The notes: a model not told the origin generated them from the sequence alone. Numbered from the stretch's first letter, positions 37,926 to 47,900 are shown. The stretch: 64,000 nucleotides of DNA from Streptococcus dysgalactiae subsp. dysgalactiae (GCF_900459225.1 NZ_UHFH01000003.1:402501-466500); one strand, 5' to 3'. Numbers and translations are program-made.

Positions 37926-38423
37926 ATGACCTTAACAGAATCTTATTATGATAGTCCATTAGGAAAGATATCTTTAGTGGCAACAGACCACGCTTTGGTG
38001 GGGGCTTGGTTTTCAGGACAGGCTTATTTCCAAGCAGGTCTTGACCGCCTCCCTCAAAGAGGAACCAACGCTATCTTGCAAGCGGCTGCAAGTTGGTTAG
38101 ATACTTATTTTGAAGGAAATCCAACTGCTATTTCCATTGATCTAGCCCCCAAAGGGACCCCTTTTCAACAGAACGTTTGGGAAGCCTTACGCCAGATTCC
38201 CTATGGAGAAACGATAACCTATGGTCAACTCGCAACACAAGTTGCCTGTCAATCGGCCCAAGCTGTTGGCGCAGCTATTGGTCGTAATCCCCTAAGTCTC
38301 TTTATTCCCTGCCACCGTGTGATAGCAGCAGATGGACAGCTTAGAGGTTATGCCGGCGGCCTAGATAAAAAAGCTTGGTTACTCAAGCATGAAAGATCAC
38401 TGATCACAAAGGAGAAAAAATGA
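37926..38423 (+). CDS. ogt: Methylated-DNA-protein-cysteine methyltransferase
   Basis: Suicide repair enzyme for O6-methylguanine, 165 residues. Active-site PCHRVIAADG with the acceptor cysteine and the DNA-binding segment GETITYGQLA; AVGAAIGRNP in between. It overlaps the next gene by 4 bases. Confidence 0.93.
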   Translation: MTLTESYYDSPLGKISLVATDHALVGAWFSGQAYFQAGLDRLPQRGTNAILQAAASWLDTYFEGNPTAISIDLAPKGTPFQQNVWEALRQIPYGETITYGQLATQVACQSAQAVGAAIGRNPLSLFIPCHRVIAADGQLRGYAGGLDKKAWLLKHERSLITKEKK

Positions 38424-38776
38424 TTACCATCTACCAATACCCAAAATGCAGTACCTGTCAAAGAGCCATGGCTGAACTAAAGCAACTGGTTAGTGACTTT
38501 GAAGTCATTGATATCAAAGCTAATCCACCCAAAGCTCAGGACCTCAAACATTGGATGGAAACATCTGATTATACTATCAAGAATTTCTTTAATACCAGTG
38601 GTAACAGCTATCGTGACTTGGGACTTAAAGATAAGATAGACCAGCTTAGCCTTGACGAAGCTGCTGAACTCTTAGCCACAGATGGTATGTTGATTAAACG
38701 GCCTATTCTGATTAAGGACGGTAACGTCTTACAAGTTGGATATCGCAAGCCATATCAAGACTTGAACCTCTCCTAA
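38420..38776 (+). CDS. ArsC/Spx/MgsR-family protein
   Basis: A 118-residue thioredoxin-fold protein with N-terminal YPKCSTC (CxxC redox switch) and the C-terminal LIKRPILIKDGNVLQVGYR block. It may be an Spx/MgsR-like transcription regulator or an arsenate reductase-like (YffB) enzyme; no arsenic gene is nearby. It converges on a VOC gene with only a few bases between stops. Confidence 0.82.
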   Translation: MITIYQYPKCSTCQRAMAELKQLVSDFEVIDIKANPPKAQDLKHWMETSDYTIKNFFNTSGNSYRDLGLKDKIDQLSLDEAAELLATDGMLIKRPILIKDGNVLQVGYRKPYQDLNLS

Positions 38777-39249
38777 AAGGAATATAAAAAAGAGACACCT
38801 CTTAAAGAAGGAGGATTGTCTCTTTTTGAATGTTCTGCTTTTAATTCGGTATTTAATTGCCACATCATTCCAAATTGGTCGGTAATATTAGCATAGGCAG
38901 GGCTCCAGAAAGTTTCTTGGAGGGGAAGGTTGATTGCCTTAGCATTGGTGATTAACTTGTCGTAAATACGCTGGGCTTCTTCGATGCTATCTACCATAAT
39001 AGAAGCTGTCATATTGACACCAGCTCGATAACCAACATCAGGGTTTTCATCTGAGAGATCCAAACGAATACCATCAATATCTAGTTGAGCGTTGAGGATA
39101 AGGTGTTCATGAGTTTTTGGGCAATCAGGAACACCATCTTTCCACAAGAGCAGATTAACCACTTTTGCTTGAAAAACCTCTTGGTAGAATGCGACAGCCT
39201 CTTGACCGTTACCATCAGTAACGAGATAAACATTAATGGCAGTAACCAT
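38773..39249 (-). CDS. VOC family (PhnB-like) protein
   Basis: A 158-residue vicinal-oxygen-chelate fold protein with FYQEVFQAKVVNLLLWKDG and a C-terminal YANITDQFGMMWQLNTE, as in PhnB/YdfL-type proteins. Function unknown. The last 18 or so codons run through a terminator hairpin (38786-38827), so the C-terminus is odd. The ATG at 39249 begins the conserved first strand; an upstream in-frame start overlaps the next gene. Confidence 0.75.
   Translation of the reverse strand: MVTAINVYLVTDGNGQEAVAFYQEVFQAKVVNLLLWKDGVPDCPKTHEHLILNAQLDIDGIRLDLSDENPDVGYRAGVNMTASIMVDSIEEAQRIYDKLITNAKAINLPLQETFWSPAYANITDQFGMMWQLNTELKAEHSKRDNPPSLRGVSFLYSF
38786..38827. terminator. Terminator hairpin inside the VOC gene 3' end
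   Basis: AAAAAGAGACA-CCTC (38787-38801) and GAGG-ATTGTCTCTTTTT (38811-38827) form a stem with T-runs on both strands. It lies within the annotated coding end of the - strand VOC gene. Confidence 0.75.
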
Positions 39250-39250
39250 A

Positions 39251-39640
39251 TTAAGCTCCTTTAGGTAATTTTGATTGACGAACAGCGATGTAATGACCCT
39301 CATTATCAGAGAAGGTGAAATGAATCATGCCTTGGTATTCCATAATAGGATTGGTCGTTACACCAGCAGCCGTTAGACGTTCGTATTCTGCCTGAAGATG
39401 ATCCGTTTCAAATAAAAGAGATGGAAAACTTAGATCCATACCAGGATTAGCAGCAGCTACGATTTCCTTGTTGTGTAGGCCAAAGCTTACAGCTGATTCC
39501 TTATTTGGGGCAATCTCATAGGAGGAAGTCCCTTCTTGTTGCGCTTGAACAAGTAAGACAAAGCCTACTTGTTCAGTCCAGAATCGTAGAGCGGCCTCGG
39601 TGTCTGCGACGTAAAGCATTGTTGTTGATTTTGTAATCAT
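39251..39640 (-). CDS. VOC family protein (glyoxalase-like)
   Basis: A 129-residue glyoxalase/bleomycin-resistance fold protein: MLYVADTEAALRFWTEQVGF at the start and MEYQGMIHFTFSDNEGHYIAVRQ at the end. Substrate unknown. On the - strand a GGAGA site sits just before the ATG at 39640. It is separated by one base from the downstream VOC gene, so the two form an operon. Confidence 0.82.
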   Translation of the reverse strand: MITKSTTMLYVADTEAALRFWTEQVGFVLLVQAQQEGTSSYEIAPNKESAVSFGLHNKEIVAAANPGMDLSFPSLLFETDHLQAEYERLTAAGVTTNPIMEYQGMIHFTFSDNEGHYIAVRQSKLPKGA

Positions 39641-39744
39641 TTCTGTCTCCATTATTAATATTTAGTGGTAAATAATTATACCTTTCCTATTGTCAAAGAG
39701 CAATTTAAAAGTATTCGAAATGGGTTGTATATGCTATTGAGACA

Positions 39745-39773
39745 TAAAAAAGAAGGGTTCCCTTCTTTTTCTT
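39745..39773. terminator. Bidirectional terminator near exoA 3' end
   Basis: AAAAAAGAAGGG and CCCTTCTTTTTC pair around TT; works on both strands, ending exoA on -. Confidence 0.82.
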
Positions 39774-39800
39774 TAGTCGAGTTGTCAGGCTACTTGGACA

Positions 39801-40628
39801 TTATAAGTCAATATCCAAGAGGATTGGCGTATGGTCTTGGCGTTCCCCGGAAGAAATCATTTCAGAACGGTTAATCTTATCCACAAGTCGGTTTGACGTT
39901 AACCAATAATCAATTCTCCAACCGGTATTGTTGATTTTGCTGGTTTTGCTACGTTGTGCCCACCAGGTATAAACATTAGGAATATCTCCGTGCAAGTGAC
40001 GGAAGGTATCTGTAAAGCCTTTTGCCAATAGGTTAGTAAAGCCCTGACGCTCTTCGTCGGTAAAACCGGGTGAACGACGATTGCTGCCTGGATTTGCCAA
40101 ATCAATTTCTTTGTGGGCAACGTTGTAATCTCCCGTAGCCAAAACAGGTTTTTGAGCATCAAGTTCAGCCAAGTAATCAGCGTATTTTTGGTCCCAAATT
40201 TGACGATCTTCTAAACGTCTAAGGCCATCGCCTGCATTAGGAGTGTAAACCTGCGTGACGAAAAAGTCTTCAAATTCTAGGGTAATCATACGCCCCTCGG
40301 CATCCATTGTGGTTGGGGCACCAATTTCTGGAAAAGTAATGACAGGATTTAGCGTGTTTTTGTAAAGGAACATGGTTCCCGCGTAGCCTTTTCGAGCAGG
40401 CTCTACTGAAGAACGCCAAACATGCAAATAGTCCGGAAAATAACTAAGCAGGGACTCAACATGTTTCTTGGTAGGGCCCTTAGCCGATAATTTGGTTTCT
40501 TGAATGGCAATAATATCCGCATCTTGAGCGACTAAAGTGTCTAAAACAGTGCGTGATAGAAGGGCACGAGGAGATTCTCCTGTGAGGGCAGCATTTAAGG
40601 AATCGATGTTCCATGAGATAAGTTTCAT
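39801..40628 (-). CDS. exoA: Exodeoxyribonuclease III / AP endonuclease
   Basis: A 275-residue Exo III-family nuclease for base-excision repair. MKLISWNIDSLNAAL, IIAIQETKL with the metal-binding Glu, ATGDYNVAHKEID and the terminal SSGERQDHTPILLDI with the catalytic His are visible. Monocistronic. Confidence 0.95.
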   Translation of the reverse strand: MKLISWNIDSLNAALTGESPRALLSRTVLDTLVAQDADIIAIQETKLSAKGPTKKHVESLLSYFPDYLHVWRSSVEPARKGYAGTMFLYKNTLNPVITFPEIGAPTTMDAEGRMITLEFEDFFVTQVYTPNAGDGLRRLEDRQIWDQKYADYLAELDAQKPVLATGDYNVAHKEIDLANPGSNRRSPGFTDEERQGFTNLLAKGFTDTFRHLHGDIPNVYTWWAQRSKTSKINNTGWRIDYWLTSNRLVDKINRSEMISSGERQDHTPILLDIDL

Positions 40629-40917
40629 TAGGTTTCTCTTTCTAACAGATAATCTTACTTTTATTGTAACAAAAAAATAAGCGAGCAGCGACCTTTGGAG
40701 CCTGGATCATTATTTTCAAAAAATGAAAATAGTGTATCCTTAGGGTTAAGAGTGCTATGATAAAGGGAAATAGCAAAGACTATTGTGCTCTATTGTAGGA
40801 GAAATTCAGCGATCATTAAAGAAGGTGTTTTTTGTATCCAGAAGTGCTATAATAGTGACAAGTTGAAAAAGAAGAAGTAGAGGATATTGCTCCCATGTTC
40901 AAGGAGGTTTGAGAATA

Positions 40918-41550
40918 ATGTTTTCAAAAAAACTAATAGTGCTGAGCAGTCTTGTCACGCTAAGTCCCATTATTCTTGGTCTAATATTGTATCAGTACCT
41001 TCCTGAGAAAATCCCCACTCACTTTGATCTGACAGGGCAGGCAGATGGCTTTTCAACGAAGTTGGAAGGTGTTATGGCTTTACCGCTTATCATACTAGGA
41101 ATCCATCTCATCACCTTATTTATTGGAACTAAGAAACCCATAATTACCCAGAAAGGTTCTGCTTTATATCTCTTCTATTGGCTGTTGCCTAGTTTGTGTC
41201 TGGGGGTTCAGACAGGTATTCTATTAACCTCGGTTGGTTTTGTCAATCGTAATTTATTCAATCCAATAGCAGGACTCGCCTGTCTTTTGATAGTATTGGG
41301 TCTTCTCATACCCTATCTTAAGCAAAATCCTATCATGGGCATTCGCCTTCCTTGGACCTTAGCAGATGAGGATAATTGGGCCAAAACCCATCGTTTTACA
41401 GGACGTATATGGCTTGTTGGCGGTAGTTTCCTCTTTGGTCTCAGCTATTTCAAGGCTGATGTTCAGAATGTTGTTATGGTAGTCTTAGGTGCTATGTTGG
41501 TCGTTCCTATTGTTTATTCTTACTTATTGAACCGAGCTGAGAAGAGGTAG
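40918..41550 (+). CDS. SdpI-like membrane protein (DUF1648)
   Basis: A 210-residue protein with six membrane helices. It carries the DUF1648 motif YLPEKIPTHFDLTGQADGF and the SdpI segment MGIRLPWTLADEDNWAKTHRFTGR. In Bacillus SdpI protects from the SdpC toxin and signals; here no ArsR-type sdpR or toxin gene is adjacent. AAGGAGG (40901-40907) precedes the ATG at 40918. An inverted repeat (TATTTTC and GAAAATA, 40711-40731) lies upstream. Promoter -10 TATAAT near 40848. Confidence 0.8.
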   Translation: MFSKKLIVLSSLVTLSPIILGLILYQYLPEKIPTHFDLTGQADGFSTKLEGVMALPLIILGIHLITLFIGTKKPIITQKGSALYLFYWLLPSLCLGVQTGILLTSVGFVNRNLFNPIAGLACLLIVLGLLIPYLKQNPIMGIRLPWTLADEDNWAKTHRFTGRIWLVGGSFLFGLSYFKADVQNVVMVVLGAMLVVPIVYSYLLNRAEKR

Positions 41551-41590
41551 TTCTCTAACAGTAAATATATGAATAGCAAGTATAAGACAC

Positions 41591-41618
41591 ACACGTTAGT
41601 CATAACTAGCGTGTTTTT
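41591..41618 (+). terminator. Terminator after the SdpI-like gene
   Basis: ACACGTTAGT (41591-41600) and ACTAGCGTGT (41605-41614) around CATA, then T4. Confidence 0.82.
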
Positions 41619-41775
41619 ATGTTGAAAAAAGAAAAAGAAGCGAGCGATTCTAAAATTGTGAAAAAATAATTTGAAAGCTAAGAATCTTATAACAGCAGGG
41701 TTAGAGGAATATCTCACTTTAAAATCATTAAATGGTGTGAGCATTAGAGTTGACGGAAAGACTAAGGTTTATTAA
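41619..41775 (+). pseudogene. Possible regulator-gene remnant before lctP
   Basis: Two short reading frames, MLKKEKEASDSKIVKK (from 41619) and, one frame over, NLKAKNLITAGLEEYLTLKS with a few more residues to a TAA near 41773. Joined by a shift near 41662 they faintly resemble the N-terminus of a TetR-type regulator. Too short to be sure; it may be random. Confidence 0.25.
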
Positions 41776-41803
41776 AATAAAAGAGAATTTGTAAGCGCTA
41801 ACA
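41750..41803 (+). promoter_or_regulatory. lctP promoter and cre site
   Basis: TTGACG (41750-41755) and TAAAAT (41773-41778) with a 17-base spacer. TGTAAGCGCTAACA at 41790-41803 matches the CcpA cre consensus fully and lies just after the start region, so CcpA would act as a block when sugars are plentiful. Confidence 0.85.
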
Positions 41804-41857
41804 AATTACGATAACATTACTTTCATATTTTAGTTATAGAGAGGTCCTTTGATAACC

Positions 41858-43378
41858 ATGATTCAAACATTATTTGCAATCATTCCTATTGCTTGGCTGA
41901 TTCTGTCCCTAGCCGTTTTTCGGATTCGCGGCGATTTGGCCTGTTTGATAGGACTAGTGATTACCATTGTAACCAGTATCTTTGCTTTCGATTTTAAGGT
42001 CACTGATAGTCTGACTGCTGCATTAGAAGGTGCCATGATGGGATTTTGGCCGATTGTCTATATTATTGTAGCAGCGGTCTTTACCTACAATCTCACAACG
42101 GCTTCAGGTGGTATGTCTGTGATCAAGCAATTACTGACAAGTATTTCAAACGATAGGCGCATCTTAGTGCTTATTCTTGCCTGGGGATTTGGAGGATTTC
42201 TTGAAGCCATTGCAGGCTTTGGTACAGCAGTTGCCATTCCCGCTAGTATTTTAGTGGCCTTAGGCATGAAACCTTTAAGAGCAGCCTTGATTTGTTTAAT
42301 CGCAAATACAACACCAACAGCTTTTGGAGCTATTGGATTGCCTGTAACGACTTTAGCTCAAGTAACAGGGCTAGAAGTTAAACAACTCTCTGTTATAGTT
42401 TCTATCCAGTTATTTCTGTTAATCGTTGCTATTCCTTTTGTCCTTGTTTTTCTAGCAGAAGAGGGAGATCGTTCGTTTAAAGGAATTTTTGGGTTAACCT
42501 TAGCTTCTGGACTTTCCTTTGCCTTACCACAAATCGTTATTTCTCACTATTTGGGAGCTGAGTTACCATCTATTATTGGGTCACTCCTTTGTATTTTGGT
42601 AACTGTTTTATTTGTTAAACTCAAAGAAAAAGGAAATGTTAGCTCAGAAACTGCTGAACCAGTATCCTTAAAAGAGGGTGTTATGGCATCCCTACCTTTT
42701 CTTCTTGTTTTCATCTTTATCATGTTGACCTCGTCTTTATTCCCTGCTATTAATCAATTATTGTCAAAAGTATCGACTACTTTTTCCATTTATACAGGCG
42801 ATCATGCTAAGCCTTATACGATTAATTGGCTAACATCACCGGGAACCATGATTATCTTAGCGACTGTTTTGGCAGGATTAGGTCAAGGCATGAGCATTGG
42901 TCAAATTGGTCAGATTCTCGCGAGAAGCATCAAACAACTGACTAAAACAATGGTAACGGTGGCTTCCATTGTTGCCCTCTCTAAGGTGATGAGTTATAGT
43001 GGAATGATTGGAACAATCGCTGTTAGTTTAGTAGCAGTGACAGGTGGTTTTTATCCCTTTATCGCACCAATCATTGGTTCATTGGGAACATTCATCACAG
43101 GAAGTGATACTTCTGCCAATGTCTTATTTGGAGAATTACAAGTCAAAGCAGCAAGCAATCTTAACATGAATCCTTACTGGTTAGCAGCGGCTAATATGTC
43201 AGGTGCTACCGCTGGTAAAATGATTTCACCACAAAGTATCGCGGTTGCTGCGGTCGCAATTGGGTTAGAAGGTCAAGAAGGACGCTTGTTGAAAGAGGTC
43301 ATGAAATTCTGTTTCCTCTACATCCTACTCACTTGCTTGGTTGTCTTTATTATGGGTAAAGCATTAGGTTATCTATAG
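41858..43378 (+). CDS. lctP: L-lactate permease
   Basis: A 506-residue LctP-family permease with about 12-14 membrane helices. Blocks: GGFLEAIAGFGTAVAIPASILVALG, LIANTTPTAFGAIGLPVTTLAQ and ITGSDTSANVLFGELQ. Takes up lactate for the oxidase encoded next. The start is uncertain: ATG at 41858 is 12 bases from AGAGGT, and a TTG at 41849 would be 3 bases from it. CcpA control is likely from the cre site. Confidence 0.92.
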   Translation: MIQTLFAIIPIAWLILSLAVFRIRGDLACLIGLVITIVTSIFAFDFKVTDSLTAALEGAMMGFWPIVYIIVAAVFTYNLTTASGGMSVIKQLLTSISNDRRILVLILAWGFGGFLEAIAGFGTAVAIPASILVALGMKPLRAALICLIANTTPTAFGAIGLPVTTLAQVTGLEVKQLSVIVSIQLFLLIVAIPFVLVFLAEEGDRSFKGIFGLTLASGLSFALPQIVISHYLGAELPSIIGSLLCILVTVLFVKLKEKGNVSSETAEPVSLKEGVMASLPFLLVFIFIMLTSSLFPAINQLLSKVSTTFSIYTGDHAKPYTINWLTSPGTMIILATVLAGLGQGMSIGQIGQILARSIKQLTKTMVTVASIVALSKVMSYSGMIGTIAVSLVAVTGGFYPFIAPIIGSLGTFITGSDTSANVLFGELQVKAASNLNMNPYWLAAANMSGATAGKMISPQSIAVAAVAIGLEGQEGRLLKEVMKFCFLYILLTCLVVFIMGKALGYL

Positions 43379-43436
43379 ATAGAAAAGATAGAACTGAAGA
43401 AGACATTAAAAAATAAAAGATGTGTGAGCACATACT

Positions 43437-43491
43437 TTGACAGCTACAAATCAATCTAATATAATTTAGGTATAATTTGTAAGCGCTCACA
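43437..43491 (+). promoter_or_regulatory. lctO promoter and cre site
   Basis: TTGACA (43437-43442) and TATAAT (43460-43465), 17-base spacer, a perfect promoter; a second TATAAT lies at 43471-43476. TGTAAGCGCTCACA at 43478-43491 is a full cre match. Upstream, ATGTG-TGAG-CACAT (43420-43433) is a further palindrome of unknown use. Confidence 0.88.
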
Positions 43492-43519
43492 AATAATTTA
43501 ATAACATAGGAGAATATAA

Positions 43520-44701
43520 ATGGCACAAAAAACAGTCGTTACAGAAGAAACTACTGACTTCGTTATGGATTTTAAAACGAGTAGCGCTGAAGGAAACGTT
43601 GATTTTATTAACGTTTTCGATTTAGAAAAGATGGCTCAGCAGGTCATCCCTAAAGGAGCTTTTGGATATATTGCAAGTGGTGCTGGTGATACCTTTACCC
43701 TCCACGAAAATATTCGTTCTTTTAACCACAAATTAATTGTCCCTCATGGTTTGAAAGGTGTGGATAACCCAAGCACTGAGATTACATTTGATGGTGATCG
43801 TTTAAGTTCTCCAATTATTATGGCACCAGTAGCTGCCCATAAATTAGCTAATGAACAAGGAGAGGTGGCTTCAGCTAAAGGTGTGAGTGAGTTTGGAACG
43901 ATTTATACAACCAGTTCATACTCAACCACTGACTTGCCTGAAATCACAACTGCTCTGAACGGAGCGCCTCACTGGTTCCAATTCTATTACAGTAAAGACG
44001 ACGGCATTAACCGCCATATTATGGATCGTCTAAAAGAACAAGGGGTTAAATCAATTGTTTTAACGGTGGATGCGACAGTTGGAGGAAACCGAGAAGTTGA
44101 TAAACGTAATGGTTTTGTCTTCCCAGTTGGTATGCCGATTGTTCAAGAATACCTTCCTGACGGAGCTGGTAAGACGATGGACTATGTTTACAAATCAGCT
44201 AAACAAGCCCTCTCTCCAAAGGATGTGGAATATATTGCCCAATATTCAGGGTTACCAGTGTATGTGAAAGGTCCTCAATGTGCCGAAGATACCTTGCGTG
44301 CCTTGGATGCTGGAGCTTCTGGTATTTGGGTAACTAACCATGGTGGTCGACAGTTAGATGGTGGACCAGCTGCCTTTGATTCTTTACAAGAAGTGGCAGA
44401 AACTGTTGATAAACGTGTTCCAATTGTCTTTGACTCTGGTGTTCGTCGTGGTCAGCATGTCTTTAAAGCGATCGCTTCAGGAGCGGATCTTGTTGCCCTT
44501 GGTCGTCCAATTATCTATGGTTTAGCAATGGGCGGAAGCATCGGCACACGCCAAGTCTTCGAAAAATTAAATGATGAATTGAAGATGGTTATGCAGCTTG
44601 CTGGAACTCAAACTGTTGAAGACATCAGAAACTTCACTTTACGTCACAATCCATACGATTCTTCTATTCCGTTCGATCAGAATGCCCTTCGCTTAGACTA
44701 A
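43520..44701 (+). CDS. lctO: L-lactate oxidase
   Basis: FMN-dependent alpha-hydroxy-acid oxidase, 393 residues, turning lactate and oxygen into pyruvate and hydrogen peroxide. YIASGAGDTFTLHENI, MAPVAAHKLANEQGE, WVTNHGGRQLDGGPAAFDSL with the catalytic His-Gly-Gly-Arg, and FDSGVRRGQHVFKAIASGADLVALGRP are visible. With LctP it allows lactate use and peroxide production when sugar is low; both genes carry cre sites. Confidence 0.95.
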   Translation: MAQKTVVTEETTDFVMDFKTSSAEGNVDFINVFDLEKMAQQVIPKGAFGYIASGAGDTFTLHENIRSFNHKLIVPHGLKGVDNPSTEITFDGDRLSSPIIMAPVAAHKLANEQGEVASAKGVSEFGTIYTTSSYSTTDLPEITTALNGAPHWFQFYYSKDDGINRHIMDRLKEQGVKSIVLTVDATVGGNREVDKRNGFVFPVGMPIVQEYLPDGAGKTMDYVYKSAKQALSPKDVEYIAQYSGLPVYVKGPQCAEDTLRALDAGASGIWVTNHGGRQLDGGPAAFDSLQEVAETVDKRVPIVFDSGVRRGQHVFKAIASGADLVALGRPIIYGLAMGGSIGTRQVFEKLNDELKMVMQLAGTQTVEDIRNFTLRHNPYDSSIPFDQNALRLD

Positions 44702-44728
44702 GCAATAGATTAGCAAACAAGGAATAAC

Positions 44729-44764
44729 CTTTGTTACCCTGAGATAGGGAGCAAAGGTTTTTTA
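44729..44764 (+). terminator. Terminator after lctO
   Basis: AACCTTTG and CAAAGGTT form an 8-bp stem across a loop that itself holds CCCT/AGGG, followed by T6. The remaining bases to 44976 are very AT-rich with no clear promoter. Confidence 0.8.
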
Positions 44765-44976
44765 TGTTTGACTTATCACTGTGACTTTTTCTCGTTAAGC
44801 TTCTTGACTTTTCTTTTTTATTAAAATATTAAAAAGCAAAACTTCTTACATTATTACTATTTGGGATTGATTTTATTGGAAAAATATGGTTAAATACTCA
44901 AATATTATTAATATAAAATGAGTTATTGATTAATTTAAAAATAGCTTCATTTTAGTCCAATTTAGGAGGAAGTTAA

Positions 44977-47900
44977 GTGGAGAAGAAACAATGTTTTTCC
45001 CTTCGAAAACACAAATTAGGAACGGTTTCAGTTTTAATTGGAAGTCTGTTATTCCTTGCAACAAGTAGCGTATCAGCAGAGGAGGTAACAACTAGCAGCC
45101 TAACGGATAATGTAGGTGTCACTCAGTTGCCAGCGCAAGAGCATCAGGCTAAAGAATCGCCAGTTTTAGCCGTACCTATAACAAAGGATTCAGACATGGC
45201 AGGGGAGGTTGGAGTTGAAGTTGGTAAAGGTGCCCAACCACCAATAGAATCAGCCACACAAGAAGATAATAGAACCAATAAGGGCGGTGAGGCAACAGAT
45301 ACTCAACAGACCTCGGAGTTGCCTCCAGTCAATAGGGATGTTCATGACTGGGTTAAGACAAAAGGAGCCTGGGATAGAGGATTCAAAGGTCAAGGCAAGG
45401 TGATTGCGATTATTGATACTGGCATTGATGCTAATCATCAAGCTATGCGTTTAACCGATGTGTCTGCGGCAAAAGTAACTTCCAAGGAAGCTATGGAAGA
45501 GCGTAAAAAAGCAGCGGGCATACAGTATGGCGTGTGGTTAACCGATAAAGTGATCTTTGCTCATAATTATGTGGAAAATAATGACAAGGTCAAAGAAGTT
45601 AAGTTTGATTTGTTTGGAGAGGAAGATTTGGAAGGCCTTGATATAAAGGTTGATGTTCAAAAGGTTAAGTCATCCAAGTATTATCTTCCACAAGCGGTTG
45701 AGTCCCCAAAAGAAACGGTTATTAAGATAGAGGATATCCAGGGATCACTTGAAATTGACTGGCCAGAAATAGATGATGATACCAAATGCGAATCACACGG
45801 TATGCACGTTACGGGGATTGCCGCAGGAAATGGCATCGAAGCAGCAGCTACTGGAGAGCGCTTTTTAGGAATTGCTCCAGAAGCACAGGTCATGTTCATG
45901 CGTGTTTTTGCAAATGATGTCATGGGAACAGGGGACTCTCTCTTTATTAAGGCTATTGAAGACGCAGTGGCTTTAGGAGCTGATGTCATTAACCTTAGCC
46001 TTGGATCTGCCAACGGTTCCCAACTTAGTGGTAACCGAGCTCTTATGGAGGCTATTGAAAAGGCAAAACAAGCAGGTGTATCTGTGGTAGTTGCGGCAGG
46101 AAATGAGCGCGTGTTTGGTTCTGATCACGATGATCCGTTTGTGACTAATCCTGATTATGGCTTAGTGGGCTCTCCGTCGACAGGTCGTACGCCAACGTCT
46201 GTAGCGGCCATTAATAACAAATGGGTCATTGAACGCTTAATGACCGTTGAAGGGTTACAGGATCGAGCTGATCTTAACAATGGTAAAGCGATTTATGCAG
46301 AATCTGTTGATTTTAAAGATATCAAAAATAGCCTTGGTTATGACTTGTCCTATCCGTTTGTGTATATTGAGCAATTAACAGAAGCGGGTTACACAGCTAA
46401 GGATGTTAAAGATAAAATCGTTTTAATTGAACGTAATCCAGAGAAAACCTATGATGACATGATTGCACAAGCCAAAGCCCATGGCGCTATTGGTGTTGTC
46501 ATGTTTAATAATGTCCCTGGTCAAGCCAATCGTTTAGTACGTTTGAGCTCGGCTGGAATGGTACTTCCACTTGCCTTTATTTCTCATGAATTTGGTAAGG
46601 CTATGTCAACCTTAAATGGTAATGGGACAGGAAATTTAATGTTTGATAGCAGCCTATCAAAAGCGCCTAGTCAAAAGGGAAATGAGATGAATCATTTTTC
46701 AAACTGGGGACTGACTTCGGATGGTTATTTGAAACCTGATGTAACAGCACCTGGTGGGGATATTTACTCAACTTATAATGATAATCACTATGGTAGCCAA
46801 ACGGGGACTAGTATGGCTGCTCCTCAAATTGCAGGAGCTAGCCTATTGATTAAACAATATCTTGAGCAAATCAAGCCTGATCTGCCAAAAGACCAAGTAG
46901 CAGATTTGGTTAAAAATATCATGATGAGTAATGCTCAGGTCCATGTGAACCCAGCGACAAATGTTACAACCTCCCCACGTCAGCAAGGAGCTGGGTTACT
47001 AAACCTTGAAGCGGCAGTAAGCAGTGGCCTTTATCTAACAGGAAAAAATAACTATGGCAGCATTTCTTTGGGAAATGTCACAGATAGTTTTTCATTTGAG
47101 GTAACTGTTCATAATTTATCTCAAGAAGCTAAAAGCTTGCGTTATGAGACAGAGCTGTTAACAGATAAGGTTAATCCTGAAGAAGGGCGATTTACCTTGA
47201 CCTCTCGCTTGCTAAAAACCTATCCGGGTGAAGTCATTGAAGTTCCTGCTAATGGTCAAAAAACAATCACTATCACTCTGGATGCGTCAGCTTTCACGGA
47301 AGAGCTAAGTCAGCAAATGCCAAACGGTTATTATTTAGAAGGATTTGTGCGTTTTGTGGATAGTAACAATCAACAAAACAACCAGGTTACGATTCCTTTT
47401 GTAGGATTTAAAGGCAAGTTTGAAAACCTTGCGGTCGTCGAAGAATCAATTTACCAACTAAAAGCTAAAGGAGAAAAAGGCTTTTATTTTGATGAGTCAG
47501 GCCCTAAAGATGATATCTATGTTGGCAAACATTTCACCGGCTTAGTGACATTAGGAACAGATACTAATGTCTCGATAGCGACTATCTCAGATAATGGCTT
47601 GCATACTCTTGGAACATTTAGAAATCAAGATGGTAAATTCATCTTAGGTCGAAACAATCAAGGACAGCCTGTCTTAGCGATTTCACCAAATGGAGATAAT
47701 CATCAAGATTTTGCTGCTTTTACAGCAGTCTTTTTACGGAAATACCAAGGTCTAAGAGTCAGTGTTTATCAAGCCAGTGACAAGGAACATCAATCTCCTC
47801 TTTGGGTTAGCTTGAAAAGTTTTAAAGGGGACAAAAATTTTAATAGTGATATTCGTTTTGCGAAATCAACGACCCTATTAGAAACAGAATTTTCTGGCAA

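Noticed and set aside
39665..39874. 69-codon + strand ORF between the VOC genes and exoA
   Set aside because: It runs through a bidirectional terminator and the antisense end of exoA; no ribosome-binding site.
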